64,000 nucleotides of DNA, taken from positions 1 through 64,000 of IMG/VR virus record IMGVR_UViG_3300017971_000277; one strand, written 5' to 3'. The first letter of the stretch is position 1; the number at the start of each line of letters is the position of its first letter. Positions 47,391 through 56,248 of this stretch are shown here, piece by piece. The translations under genes were made by a program, and so were the position numbers. The stretch comes from a virus. The notes under the pieces were generated by a model, which saw only the letters and a list, made by a program, of their open reading frames with translations, had not been told where the DNA came from and made no database searches.

Positions 47391-47969
47391 CTAGTCCGTG
47401 TTGGCTTCAACGATCGGCTCAGCGTTGGGGTTCGTCGTAAGCGACTGCTCGTAGCTGACGGTCGTGTCGTCGGTTTCATAGACCTCGAGCTTGGTCCCAT
47501 CGACCCGAACTCGGTTGGTGAGCTTCTGAATTGCGCCGCCAAGACTACGTTCGGTCGGAAGGCTCTCCGCGTCCGCGAGGTTGCGCTGTAGAAGATCCTT
47601 GTTCTGGTCGTAGACGCTAGTCCGCAGCAAGATCGTGTCGATCGTCGTCCCGCTCACCGCACCGCTGACGATGTATTCAGCGCTGAGGTAGTTCGTAGCA
47701 GCAGGTAGGTTCGTGATCGAACCGATGTCCAACCCACCAGACAGCACGTAGAGTCCGTCGCCGAGATCCAGCAGAGACGCTTGCTTCGTCGTCCACCCGG
47801 AAGTCTTGAACGTGCTATCCGCAAAGTCGAGATAGCTGTCTGGAGTAGACGCGTCTCGAATCTGCAAGACGCACGTCAATCCAGCGACCCCACCGTCCGA
47901 CGCTCGAGTAACGGCGAGCGTCAGCGGAAGAGCAGACTCGTCCCGTTCTGCCTGGATGGTGACACTCAC
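47391..47969 (-). CDS. Putative virion beta-domain protein (192 aa)
   Basis: LTLAVTRASDGGVAGLTCVL, DSYLDFADSTFKTSGWTT and GDGLYVLSGGLD fit a small phage structural module with a jelly-roll or BppU-type fold, also found in decorating or fibre proteins. A C-terminal helix (DLLQRNLADAESL) may make contacts. No enzymatic motif. Confidence 0.55.
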   Translation of the reverse strand: MSVTIQAERDESALPLTLAVTRASDGGVAGLTCVLQIRDASTPDSYLDFADSTFKTSGWTTKQASLLDLGDGLYVLSGGLDIGSITNLPAATNYLSAEYIVSGAVSGTTIDTILLRTSVYDQNKDLLQRNLADAESLPTERSLGGAIQKLTNRVRVDGTKLEVYETDDTTVSYEQSLTTNPNAEPIVEANTD

Positions 47970-47971
47970 GG

Positions 47972-48271
47972 CTAGATCTTGAACTCTCCCTTGTGAACCT
48001 TGGCGAGCACAGGAATCAGAGCCTTCAGGACCGACGCCGCGACGGGGTCGATGACCGAGTCCGGTCCCCAGAAGTCCGTGTTCTCGAGGACGTAGTCGAT
48101 CAGCATCTCAGCCGTCTCGTGCTTCTCCTCGTTGGTCATCTCATCGACCTGACCAGTGATCTCCATGACCATCGGCGTGATAAGGACGATGTCCGACCAC
48201 TGGAAACCATCGTCCAGCGTCGCGATGACCTTCTCGCCGTACTCACGGATCTGTTGGGGGGTGAACTTCAT
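47972..48271 (-). CDS. Small acidic helical protein (99 aa)
   Basis: ATG with AGGAGG upstream (MKFTPQQIREYG). Helices (EMTNEEKHETAEMLIDYVL) and a glycine-poor composition. The start lies inside the end of the membrane-protein gene. Function unknown. Confidence 0.6.
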   Translation of the reverse strand: MKFTPQQIREYGEKVIATLDDGFQWSDIVLITPMVMEITGQVDEMTNEEKHETAEMLIDYVLENTDFWGPDSVIDPVAASVLKALIPVLAKVHKGEFKI

Positions 48272-48686
48272 GCTCTTCCTCCTGCGGCATTCCTTGCGGC
48301 CAGTATCGGGCACCAACAAAGAATCCGACCACGAGCGCTACGAGGTTAGCGTAGTCGAAGCCAGGCATCTCGACAGATTGATTCGCCAAGTCGCGCAGTA
48401 GCACGGCTACTGTCGCGGGGACGACAACCGAAAAGAAGATCCGCCGCCGCTCTTCTTTCGATTTACGTTGTTCTGCGGGTTGGTTCCAGAACAGATGTCC
48501 GACCACGATGCCAAACACGAACGGGATCGAATACCAAGCGTGGCTCAGGTCACGAAAGATCTCGCTGATCGTGTCGCCCTCGACATCGTTGTGGGCGACG
48601 TAGACATCCCACAACGCTCCGACGCTGAAGAAGATCACCAGAAACGCGGAGGTGATCCTTCGCAGCCCTAGTGCCTTCTCGTTCAT
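48243..48686 (-). CDS. Integral membrane protein, holin-like (147 aa)
   Basis: Three hydrophobic segments: about 10-28 (ITSAFLVIFFSVGALWDV), 52-68 (YSIPFVFGIVVGHLF) and 80-98 plus 112-128 (LVALVVGFFVGA), with a basic loop (QRKSKEERRR). Small size and several membrane helices allow a holin, but it lies in the virion operon with no endolysin beside it, so the role is open. Confidence 0.5.
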   Translation of the reverse strand: MNEKALGLRRITSAFLVIFFSVGALWDVYVAHNDVEGDTISEIFRDLSHAWYSIPFVFGIVVGHLFWNQPAEQRKSKEERRRIFFSVVVPATVAVLLRDLANQSVEMPGFDYANLVALVVGFFVGARYWPQGMPQEEEHEVHPPTDP

Positions 48687-48693
48687 AGCTTGC

Positions 48694-49461
48694 CTACCGG
48701 GTCTTGACCCTTGCAGTGTAGAGAAGAATCCGGCACTGCGTAGGGGTCGCTTCTGGACCCTTCTTCAACGTGAATCGCCAGAGCCAGTGAGGCAACACCT
48801 TCTTGCCTTGGATGCCCGCGGCTGGCGTGACCTCCCCGTCCTTGACGGGATACTTGTTCGCTTGGCGAACAGCGACGATCTCGACCGCAAACAAGTGGTA
48901 GGCACCATCCTGATTCGGAGCCGGAGTGATGGACGGGTTCTGGGTCGGATCCCAATTCCAAAAGCCGGTATTGTCTTCCGCAGCCGGGACCGGGCAGAGG
49001 TTCTGATTGATCGTCCCGACTTCCAAGGTCGAGCCGTCCACCGTGAAGTCACCGTTTTCTGCTGGATAGAAGAACCCTAGCTCTGGATGGAGCGATGCGT
49101 TGCCGACACCAGGGGTGCTAGCAGGAGCGCTGGCGGGGAAGACGGTGTCCAGCGAAACCTCGTCGTTGACGCTGCTCGCCCACGCGCAGATCCGCCCACC
49201 CAGGATGTAGACGTAGTCGTGAAATCGCCCTTCGATCACGACCACGTCGTCGGGCGTGGACGTGTTAAAGATGATGGCGCCGCCTTCCCCGATCTCCTGG
49301 GACTGGTCGTCCTGATCGAAGCGCGAGGTTCCGTAGAACAAGTGCCCTGGCGGGACGACGCTCGGTTGGAAGATTGGAGTCTTGCGTGTCGTCTGTGGGA
49401 AGTTCGCGAGCGTCTCGTCCTCGTTGACGATGTAGGTCTTGACCTCGGGCTGGATCGGCAT
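48694..49461 (-). CDS. Putative virion protein (255 aa)
   Basis: Beta-rich with several Asp-rich turns (TSTPDDVVVIEGRFHDYVYI). It ends VLPHWLWRFTLKKG and a basic tail. Between capsid and connector genes. No family recognised; a decoration or capsid-associated role is plausible. Confidence 0.5.
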   Translation of the reverse strand: MPIQPEVKTYIVNEDETLANFPQTTRKTPIFQPSVVPPGHLFYGTSRFDQDDQSQEIGEGGAIIFNTSTPDDVVVIEGRFHDYVYILGGRICAWASSVNDEVSLDTVFPASAPASTPGVGNASLHPELGFFYPAENGDFTVDGSTLEVGTINQNLCPVPAAEDNTGFWNWDPTQNPSITPAPNQDGAYHLFAVEIVAVRQANKYPVKDGEVTPAAGIQGKKVLPHWLWRFTLKKGPEATPTQCRILLYTARVKTR

Positions 49462-49463
49462 AT

Positions 49464-50174
49464 CTACTCCGTAGCCGCTGCGAACGCGATGGCGCTGGCT
49501 GGGTTGGTCAGGCTGCCTGCCGTCGCGGGCAGGGTCGCCCCGGCAACGCTCTGCCTACGAACCGGCGCGTAGTTCTCGCGGTAGACCGCGCCGGTCACGA
49601 TCAGCTTGAGCGACGCGCTGTCCACCACGATGGCGACCCAGTAGAAGCCGGACTCTGGAACCGTGTAGGTTGATGTTAGGGGTAGGCTAAAGTAGGTTCC
49701 GTCAGGGACGCCCCCGGTTGGCGTCGAGTTACTCTGGGCAAGCCGATTGACGGGGTCGCCCTGAGTGTCGCCTGGATCTGCTTGGTCGTAGAGGCCGACG
49801 CGGATCGACCGGTTGGCGTTGCCGCCCGAGTCCACGAAGACTTCGACGGCGCTGATCTGGAGGCCCGCGAGCAAAAAGATTCGTGTATATTGGATCTCGC
49901 CCGAGGGCAGGCCACCCGCTATCGAGTAGCCGAGGCTCGTGCCCAGGAGGTAGAGTCCTGGGCTGTCGGTGTTGTCGATGGTGTTAGTTGTTTGCACCCA
50001 GACAGCTGCACCGTTTGTGCTATCTGCGCAGACAAAGACACGTCGCGGTGACGCGCCGTTATTCAACCAAAGAGCACCAACCTCGTAACCAGCTGCGAAG
50101 TCGTCACTTGACGTAGGATCGACTGTCGTGATTCGGTTGAATCTAACAGTCTGTTCTCCACGAATATCAGACAT
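49464..50174 (-). CDS. Fibre- or decoration-like protein (236 aa)
   Basis: The N-terminal part SSDDFAAGYEVGALWLNNG and FVCADSTNGAAVWVQTTNT is a module found in many phage fibre and decoration proteins (GYxVGSxWxN...GAAVW). The rest is beta-sandwich-like. Likely displayed on the capsid or a fibre. Confidence 0.6.
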   Translation of the reverse strand: MSDIRGEQTVRFNRITTVDPTSSDDFAAGYEVGALWLNNGASPRRVFVCADSTNGAAVWVQTTNTIDNTDSPGLYLLGTSLGYSIAGGLPSGEIQYTRIFLLAGLQISAVEVFVDSGGNANRSIRVGLYDQADPGDTQGDPVNRLAQSNSTPTGGVPDGTYFSLPLTSTYTVPESGFYWVAIVVDSASLKLIVTGAVYRENYAPVRRQSVAGATLPATAGSLTNPASAIAFAAATE

Positions 50175-51274
50175 TAGTAGCTACTCGGCATCTCCCAGCT
50201 GGTTCGCTCGCCCACGAACAGGCGCTTGGCGAAGTAGAACTGTGTCGTGCTGACCCAAATGACATCTTGCTGCTTGGATTGCAGGACGCCGTTCCGCCAA
50301 ATCTTGATGCGGTTGTCGTCACGGAAGTCGTTTCCGTTGGCGGGAAGGGCGGGCGTTCCGAACGAGGCAACACCCGTCTGAGCACCCGCAGTCGTGAACA
50401 CGCCAGTCGTGACGTTGACCGGATCGTTCGCTGCTGGACCCAGGATCGCGCCGGGAGCCGAGATGTCGTACTCCCGCCAGGGAAGACGGACGAGTTGCGT
50501 GCCGGGGTCGATCACGTCGGGCAGCGCACCCGCGCCTGCGATCAGACCACCGGGAGGGAGGTTGAACAGGTTCGTGCAGCGGCGGAAGTTGTAGTTGTAG
50601 GTTCCGGCAGGGAGGCTGACCGAGACGACCGCGTTCGTGCCGGGATCGACCTTCACGAAGCTGATCTGAAGGTTCTCGCTCAGAGCAGCCGCGATAGCGG
50701 TTCCGTCACCCGTGCCGTTGATCGTCTGCGCGAGGCCGAAGACCACCGCTCCACCATCCAGCGGAGGATCGTTGGTGGAGTCATCGATGATGTCCACCTT
50801 GTTCAGCACGATGCCACCGGAGTCCACGAGTTGCGTCAGGCCGACACCGAGCGTGCCTGCGACGGTGAAGTTGGGCTCGGGAGCAGCCGCGACACCACCC
50901 GTAGCCGTCGAAGCGGCGAGGACCGCGAGAATCTTCGGAGTGCGGGAAACGAGGCTGGCGTCCACCAGAACACCAGCAGCCGCAGCACCCAGGACGACTT
51001 GCTGGACTGCCGTATCGAAGGGATCGACGTAGAACAGCTTCTTGTCGTGGATCTGCTTGATGCCGAAGTTGTCGAACCCAGCAGCCGCGATGTCTTGGAA
51101 CCAGTCGCCTGACCCCGTTCCGTCGTAGAGACGGTTGATCTGCGACCGCAGGTTGTTGAGATCCCACTCAACGAACGGATCGGTCGCTGGCGGGGTTTCC
51201 ATGCCAGCGCCCGCAGCCTGGGTGTCGGTGTAGAACCGCGAATTGCGGATCTGCTCTTGCTCGATGTCAGACAC
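50174..51274 (-). CDS. Virion surface protein sharing a C-terminal module with the next gene (366 aa)
   Basis: C-terminus IKIWRNGVLQSKQQDVIWVS, then TTQFYFAKRLFVGERTSW, parallels the 116-aa protein encoded directly upstream (WVSTTQVRLPGKRIFSGN), so the two share a small beta domain. The middle is low-charge and beta-rich. Likely a capsid decoration or fibre subunit. Confidence 0.55.
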   Translation of the reverse strand: MSDIEQEQIRNSRFYTDTQAAGAGMETPPATDPFVEWDLNNLRSQINRLYDGTGSGDWFQDIAAAGFDNFGIKQIHDKKLFYVDPFDTAVQQVVLGAAAAGVLVDASLVSRTPKILAVLAASTATGGVAAAPEPNFTVAGTLGVGLTQLVDSGGIVLNKVDIIDDSTNDPPLDGGAVVFGLAQTINGTGDGTAIAAALSENLQISFVKVDPGTNAVVSVSLPAGTYNYNFRRCTNLFNLPPGGLIAGAGALPDVIDPGTQLVRLPWREYDISAPGAILGPAANDPVNVTTGVFTTAGAQTGVASFGTPALPANGNDFRDDNRIKIWRNGVLQSKQQDVIWVSTTQFYFAKRLFVGERTSWEMPSSY

Positions 51275-51282
51275 AGGTGCTC

Positions 51283-51633
51283 CTAGTCAATCGGGGCTCT
51301 GATGGTGAGTTTGTTGCCGGAGAAGATCCGCTTCCCTGGCAATCGGACTTGCGTTGTGGACACCCACTCGACTGAGCAAGCATCCGTTCCACCCTTGTCG
51401 AGCAGAACACCGTTGAGGCTTATCTCCGTGCGCGCTTCGTCGTTGAACGCTGCCGCGCTCGGAGAGAGGACGACGTTGGTGTCGCCTTTGACGGTGGCCG
51501 GAGAACCTACCCCGGCGTAGACACCCGTCTGGATGTTGATCGTGGTGTTGGCAGGAAGTGGCGTTGTGGCACCCGCGAAGACGAGCACCACCTCACGTAG
51601 TTCGAATGGAGCATCGACCTCGAGAGTCGCCAC
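51283..51633 (-). CDS. Small beta-domain protein (116 aa)
   Basis: FELREVVLVFAGATTPLPAN and RTEISLNGVLLDKGG, followed by WVSTTQVRLPGKRIFSGNKL. It resembles the C-terminal domain of the adjacent 366-aa protein (shared WVSTTQ...KR.F.G), suggesting duplication. Position next to the major capsid gene suits a head decoration protein. Confidence 0.55.
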   Translation of the reverse strand: MATLEVDAPFELREVVLVFAGATTPLPANTTINIQTGVYAGVGSPATVKGDTNVVLSPSAAAFNDEARTEISLNGVLLDKGGTDACSVEWVSTTQVRLPGKRIFSGNKLTIRAPID

Positions 51634-51642
51634 AGCTTAGTC

Positions 51643-51855
51643 CTAGCCGCAAAGCTCGTTGAGCTTGTCCTCGATCAGCTTCGCGTCCTGACACCACCGC
51701 TCGTAGACCCGCATCTTGAAGCGGTGTCGCACGTTCGTCCCGACCATCTCCTTGCGGAGAGTCCGCATCAGGTCACGAATCTCCTCGACCTGTTCGAGAG
51801 GAACAGCCGGGGGCGGCGGGGGCGGAAGAATGGTGTCGGTCATTTCGTTCGGCAT
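51643..51855 (-). CDS. Small proline-tract protein (70 aa)
   Basis: Reads MPNEMTDTILPPPPPPAVPL and then a charged helix to LNELCG. The helix could be a coiled coil. It has the same proline run found in several other proteins here. Function unknown. Confidence 0.6.
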   Translation of the reverse strand: MPNEMTDTILPPPPPPAVPLEQVEEIRDLMRTLRKEMVGTNVRHRFKMRVYERWCQDAKLIEDKLNELCG

Positions 51856-51930
51856 AGAAGCCTCCTAGTGAATGGGGGCTGAGAGCCGAAAAGCCCTCAG
51901 CCCCCGAGTTCGGTCCTAGTCGGTCGAGGT

Positions 51931-53079
51931 CTAGCCGACGAAGAGTTGGCTCATGCCCTCCTCGTTGTGGACCTCGACGGTGTACTCGCCGATGACCATG
52001 CCCTTCTCGGCGTCGCCCGTCCGCGAGACGGACTGGAACTGGAAGGACCGACCGCGCAGCGGGACGACGTGGACGCGCTGGCTGCTGACGATCATCAGCG
52101 AGTTCTGGGGCATCCAGCGACCCAACACGACCTCGAGATCACCGTAGGTGCTCTCGAACATGCTGACGCGCTGGTGGAAGCGCTCGTCGCGGTTCATCAC
52201 CTCGACGCGCGTGTCGTTGAAGCTGTCGATCTGCTGCTTCAGGTTGGCGTCCGCGACGATCACGTCGATGTCGGTGCCACCGTTGTCCCAGGCCAGACGG
52301 ATCGCACTGTTCAGGGCATCGACGGTGAGCCCGCCGACCGAACCGATCGTCGCGATGTTGGTCGCGATCTGAGCCAGGATGCCGTCGAAGGTGCGGTACG
52401 CGGTGCTGCTGCCGAGCGTGTTGCCCGAAGAGCGTCCGCGGATCACTGCCTTCTCGAGATCGCGCAGCGACTCACGGAGACGCTGCGTGCGCTGGTAGTC
52501 CATCTCGTCCGAGATGCCACCAAGCTGCTGGGTCGCCTGCACGGTGCCGCTGACGATCAGATCCTTCTTGAAGATCTGGGTGTAGTTCGTCTTGCGGACG
52601 CGCGGACGGCTGATGTCCGCGACCACGTCGGCACCCTCGAGCGAGGCGTCCGAGATCACGTAGAGCGCGGTGCCCGCGGCGATCGTGGCCGCGGTGGTGC
52701 CGCCGAACTGACGATCGACGGTGATGAAGTCACCGCTCTTGCCGGTGATCTGGAGGTACTCCCCGGTGGACTCCACCTGAAGGACCGCACCGACCTGAAG
52801 GAACTGCGTCACGGCACCCCCGGTGAGGGTGTCCTTCTGAAGCTCGATCGAGGTCGCGCCGGTCGCCGCGGTAGCGAGCGCGGAGGTGGCGACGGTGTTG
52901 GGGTTGAGAGCGTCCTCGAGCCACTCGTGGAGGACGTTGAACGCGGGCCGCGGGGCCTGCGCCATTCGGTCCAGCACGGGGGTTTCGAAAGGCGAAATCA
53001 TGGAGATCACGTCGGAGACATCCTCCGCGATCCCGTCGAAAACGCCCGTGTCATAGACGGCGCGTCCAGTGAAAGCCAT
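51931..53079 (-). CDS. Major capsid protein (DUF5309/SU10-like)
   Basis: 382 aa. The pattern DVSDVISMISPFETPVLDRM followed by FNVLHEWLEDALNP, FKKDLIVSGTVQATQQLG, and the end EYTVEVHNEEGMSQLFVG matches the HK97-fold capsid group often annotated DUF5309. Downstream of a scaffold-like gene and the portal, as in typical head modules. About 67 bases of spacer follow its stop. Confidence 0.85.
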   Translation of the reverse strand: MAFTGRAVYDTGVFDGIAEDVSDVISMISPFETPVLDRMAQAPRPAFNVLHEWLEDALNPNTVATSALATAATGATSIELQKDTLTGGAVTQFLQVGAVLQVESTGEYLQITGKSGDFITVDRQFGGTTAATIAAGTALYVISDASLEGADVVADISRPRVRKTNYTQIFKKDLIVSGTVQATQQLGGISDEMDYQRTQRLRESLRDLEKAVIRGRSSGNTLGSSTAYRTFDGILAQIATNIATIGSVGGLTVDALNSAIRLAWDNGGTDIDVIVADANLKQQIDSFNDTRVEVMNRDERFHQRVSMFESTYGDLEVVLGRWMPQNSLMIVSSQRVHVVPLRGRSFQFQSVSRTGDAEKGMVIGEYTVEVHNEEGMSQLFVG

Positions 53080-53113
53080 ATCCGATTCTCTTTCTTCTGC
53101 GCGCCGACTGGCG

Positions 53114-53929
53114 CTACTTCATGGAGTTGAGCTTCTGCTCCAGGCTGCTCACCAACCGCTTCTGGCGGTTGTATTCCTGCAAAGCCGCGCCGCTGTTCGT
53201 GCGGCTGACCTTCTGCTTGATCTGCTCGAGCTTCGCGCGCTCGCGCTCCAAGTCCTTCTGGACCGCAGCGCGGCGGGGAGGCGCACCATTCGTGGTGCCG
53301 GCGCCTCCGCGGCTCGTCTTGGGGCTACGGAAGATGTCCAGCATCTCCTCAGCAACGCCCTCGTGGATGGGGACGAAGTTCCCACCCTTGGTCTTGTAGT
53401 ACCACTCCCCGTCGATGTCGTCCCACTCGATGTTGTGGAGGAAGTGGCGGGTCGCCGGGACCTTCGCCTTCTCGGCGACGCCCGCAAGTTGAAGCGCTTC
53501 GGAGAGCAGACGGTCACGCTCGACGGTGCGACGCTTCTTGCGCTCTTGGGTGGCCTCGCTCGTGAGGAGTTCGATCTGCTCCTTGAGGTTCTGGACCTCT
53601 CGCTCGTGCCGCTTCTGGAGAAGCTCGAGTTGACCCGCGACGTTGGGGTCACCGATCGCACCCGGATTCGGCTCCGGGTCGGGAGCGGGCTGGCTAAGGT
53701 TGGAGATCTTCTCCTCGAGAGCAGCCATCCGCTGCTCCTGCTCCTTCAGCTTCCGCTCGTAGGAACGACGAAGAGCGGCCTCTCGCCGGTTCGCCTCCTT
53801 CTCGGTGATGGTCGGCTCCGCAGGCTCCGGGGGCGGAGGGGGCGGAGCGGTGCCAGTAGCGGACGAGCCTTCGCCGCCAGGGTCGTCAGGCGACATCAGC
53901 CGCCAAATCAGGATGCTCTTCAGAAACAT
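53114..53929 (-). CDS. Scaffold-like coiled-coil protein (271 aa)
   Basis: ATG with GGGGAG upstream; begins MFLKSILIWRLMSPDD. After a PPPPPPEPAEP tract there is a long coiled coil (RREAALRRSYERKLKEQEQR; LQKRHEREVQNLKEQIELL). It lies between portal and major capsid, the usual place for a scaffold that assembles the procapsid. No protease was found, so removal may not need one. Confidence 0.7.
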   Translation of the reverse strand: MFLKSILIWRLMSPDDPGGEGSSATGTAPPPPPPEPAEPTITEKEANRREAALRRSYERKLKEQEQRMAALEEKISNLSQPAPDPEPNPGAIGDPNVAGQLELLQKRHEREVQNLKEQIELLTSEATQERKKRRTVERDRLLSEALQLAGVAEKAKVPATRHFLHNIEWDDIDGEWYYKTKGGNFVPIHEGVAEEMLDIFRSPKTSRGGAGTTNGAPPRRAAVQKDLERERAKLEQIKQKVSRTNSGAALQEYNRQKRLVSSLEQKLNSMK

Positions 53930-53946
53930 GATCTTCTCCCCGCGCT

Positions 53947-55641
53947 TTAGGCCGCGGTTACCTCACCCGGATCGGCTCCGGTTGCCGTCCCCGAGTCCTC
54001 GTCGGGTGCAGACGCCTCAGTTCCCTCTGGTTCCGGCTGGGGAGGAGTCGTCCCACCGGGAGGTCGTGTTTGGAAGATCGACTCGAGCGAAGCATCTTGC
54101 TCCGCGTCTTCGATCTCTTGCTCGATCACCTGTCGAAGCATGGTGGAGTCGCTGGCGAACAGCTTGCGAGCCACCTTCTTCTCGAGTTCCTTGATAGCCG
54201 TCTCGGAGGTCAGTGAGCCGCGAGCCAGGGTCATTCCCTGGAACAGCATCAGTTCATCCTCGACACCGAACTCAGAAGGATACGTGATTGTGCCGTCGAA
54301 TCTTTCACCCATCCAGCGGGCGATCATCCGGTGGACACGCGTTTCCGCCTGTTGAAGTCCAAGTGCCTTGGCTGCAAGGGATTGGTTCGTTTCGAGGAAC
54401 TGGAAGGCGTGGGCGATTCCACTGCTCGCTTGGCGCACGTCTCCTAGACCACCAGACGGGCGAACCTTCGCCAGCCGTCGGATCTCGTCTCGAGCTTCCT
54501 TCATCCACTCTTGGATCAGCTTGAGTGCAGTCTCGCCAGGAACGAGGTACTCCGGCTTGTTGCCACCCGGCTCATACTCGAGCACGTTGCCGTGTGAAAG
54601 CTGCGCCGGAGCATCGCCCTCGCCGCGCTCCATCGCCAGCACGTTGAGGCAGCGTTCGAAGATCTCCTCGTCGCCGAGCGAACTCCAGTTCAGGATCGCG
54701 ATGTTGATGTCGCTGATGTCGCGGACGCTCGAGACACCGAACCAAGGGTGATCCGCCTGCTTCTGCATCCGCAGGATGACGAGCGGAACGACCCCAAGAC
54801 CGTGCTCCTGACTGCGGACGAGGAATGCAGTCTCTCCGACGCTGCTGGTCGGGTCGTCTGGAGGAGTCACCGACGGGTTGCGCTTGACGAGCTTCCACTC
54901 CTCGAACTTCTCGCGATCCCAGATGACGAAGTTGCGGACTTCTTCCTCGACCGGCTGCTTCCAGTCACGCTCTTCGTCGGGACGGACGATCTCGACCTTG
55001 ACCCACTTGAAATTCCCGTAGTCGTCAAGCTCCCAGTCGAGGATCTGCTTGGCGTGTAGGAGAGTCAGGTAGGGGCGGAAGTTGGCTTCCTTGCGATCCG
55101 CTTCGGTGTCGAACTCCTCGACCGGCGTCTCTGGCATATCCACGAGGATTCCGACGTGACCCTCGACCTGAGCATAGGTACAGGCTTCTTGCCAGAATAC
55201 GTCCCACAAGGTGCCGTTGAAGTCGGCGTCCTTGTAGATCTCTTCGAAGTCCTCAGCCAGCGTTCCGGGGTTGCGGTCGATCGGCGCGTGGAACAAGAAC
55301 GCGGTGAACGTATCGACCACGTCCTCGACGTAATTGTAAAAGTACCCTCTTTCGACCCTCTTCTTCCACGTTGCGTCGTCTTCGCGAAGGTGGCGATGGA
55401 TGTACTCGTAGACATCCTTGCCTTCGTAGAGGTTGAGGTACTTCTGCCACTTGAGGGCTTGGTCGTCGTAGGTCGGGTTCGTGTACTCGAGCGCTTCGGC
55501 TTCCGACAGGATGTTCGGAGGCGTGATCGTCGGGTTGACGTTGCGATCACGGTCGAGATCGATGGCAGCATTTGCCCCTACGGCTTGCGTCACCGCACCG
55601 TAGACACCTCGCTGTAGATCGTCTTCGCCGAAGATACCCAT
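53947..55641 (-). CDS. Portal protein
   Basis: 564 aa. Early YLNLYEGKDVYEYIHRHLRE, then VEDVVDTFTAFLFHAPIDRN, a middle beta-rich wing/clip region, RRLAKVRPSGGLGDVRQASS in the stem and an acidic C-terminal tail. It forms the dodecameric DNA channel. Between terminase and scaffold genes as expected. Confidence 0.85.
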   Translation of the reverse strand: MGIFGEDDLQRGVYGAVTQAVGANAAIDLDRDRNVNPTITPPNILSEAEALEYTNPTYDDQALKWQKYLNLYEGKDVYEYIHRHLREDDATWKKRVERGYFYNYVEDVVDTFTAFLFHAPIDRNPGTLAEDFEEIYKDADFNGTLWDVFWQEACTYAQVEGHVGILVDMPETPVEEFDTEADRKEANFRPYLTLLHAKQILDWELDDYGNFKWVKVEIVRPDEERDWKQPVEEEVRNFVIWDREKFEEWKLVKRNPSVTPPDDPTSSVGETAFLVRSQEHGLGVVPLVILRMQKQADHPWFGVSSVRDISDINIAILNWSSLGDEEIFERCLNVLAMERGEGDAPAQLSHGNVLEYEPGGNKPEYLVPGETALKLIQEWMKEARDEIRRLAKVRPSGGLGDVRQASSGIAHAFQFLETNQSLAAKALGLQQAETRVHRMIARWMGERFDGTITYPSEFGVEDELMLFQGMTLARGSLTSETAIKELEKKVARKLFASDSTMLRQVIEQEIEDAEQDASLESIFQTRPPGGTTPPQPEPEGTEASAPDEDSGTATGADPGEVTAA

Positions 55642-55682
55642 CGCGCTTACCCTAGCTGCTTGATTCCGTTAGGTCTACAGCT

Positions 55683-56018
55683 TCAAGACTGGAGGCTACC
55701 GGCAAGCGACCTGGCAGCAAGCTTGATCCCCTCGGTGACCGCGGTCGCAGCAATGGCGAGAAGGGTGTCGATCAGAGCGTCTCGCCAAGCCCGAAGTTCA
55801 AGCCACGCACGGGCTTCCACCGAGAACTTGGTCAGCGAGAACTCGGCCTGAAGGGCAACTTTGGCGCGCTCATCTCCACTGAGGGCGCGGGCGATTTGGT
55901 CCGCGGTCGCGTGGAAATCGGCCTTCTGGAGAGCATCGAGGGCTTCCGCGCCCTTCGCCTTGGCCCGAGCGACCGCGTCCTCGCGGATGCTCTTCGCGAG
56001 CCCCTCGACGGTGGTCAC
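55683..56018 (-). CDS. Hypothetical helical protein (111 aa)
   Basis: GTG start overlapping the lipoprotein stop (GTGA). Long helix rich in Ala and Lys, then an amphipathic C-terminal stretch (DALIDTLLAIAATAVTEGIK) that could contact a membrane. Between terminase/lipoprotein and portal. Role unknown. Confidence 0.55.
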   Translation of the reverse strand: MTTVEGLAKSIREDAVARAKAKGAEALDALQKADFHATADQIARALSGDERAKVALQAEFSLTKFSVEARAWLELRAWRDALIDTLLAIAATAVTEGIKLAARSLAGSLQS

Positions 56019-56248
56019 TGGTCCTCCGTCCACTTGCCCTCGGCCTTCAGCACCTCAACCGCGTTGTCGTTCGCGATATAGAGCTTGGAGAGCACGGGAG
56101 CCGCAGTCGCGTCGGGCTTGTAGTGGCCGGTCTTGATCTCGAGCTTGAGGAACTTCTCGAAATCCTTCTGCGCCTTCACGTAGCTGGTCTGGAGGTTGGT
56201 GCAACAACCTCCGACCACCATCACCATCAGCAGCAAAGCCTTCTTCAT
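56015..56248 (-). CDS. Small lipoprotein (77 aa)
   Basis: MKKALLLMVMVVGGCCTNLQ is a lipoprotein signal peptide with a VGGC lipobox, so the mature protein should be acylated at Cys15 (or Cys16) and anchored to a membrane. The rest is helical and charged. Candidates include outer-membrane spanin or superinfection exclusion; no partner gene is obvious. Confidence 0.6.
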   Translation of the reverse strand: MKKALLLMVMVVGGCCTNLQTSYVKAQKDFEKFLKLEIKTGHYKPDATAAPVLSKLYIANDNAVEVLKAEGKWTEDQ

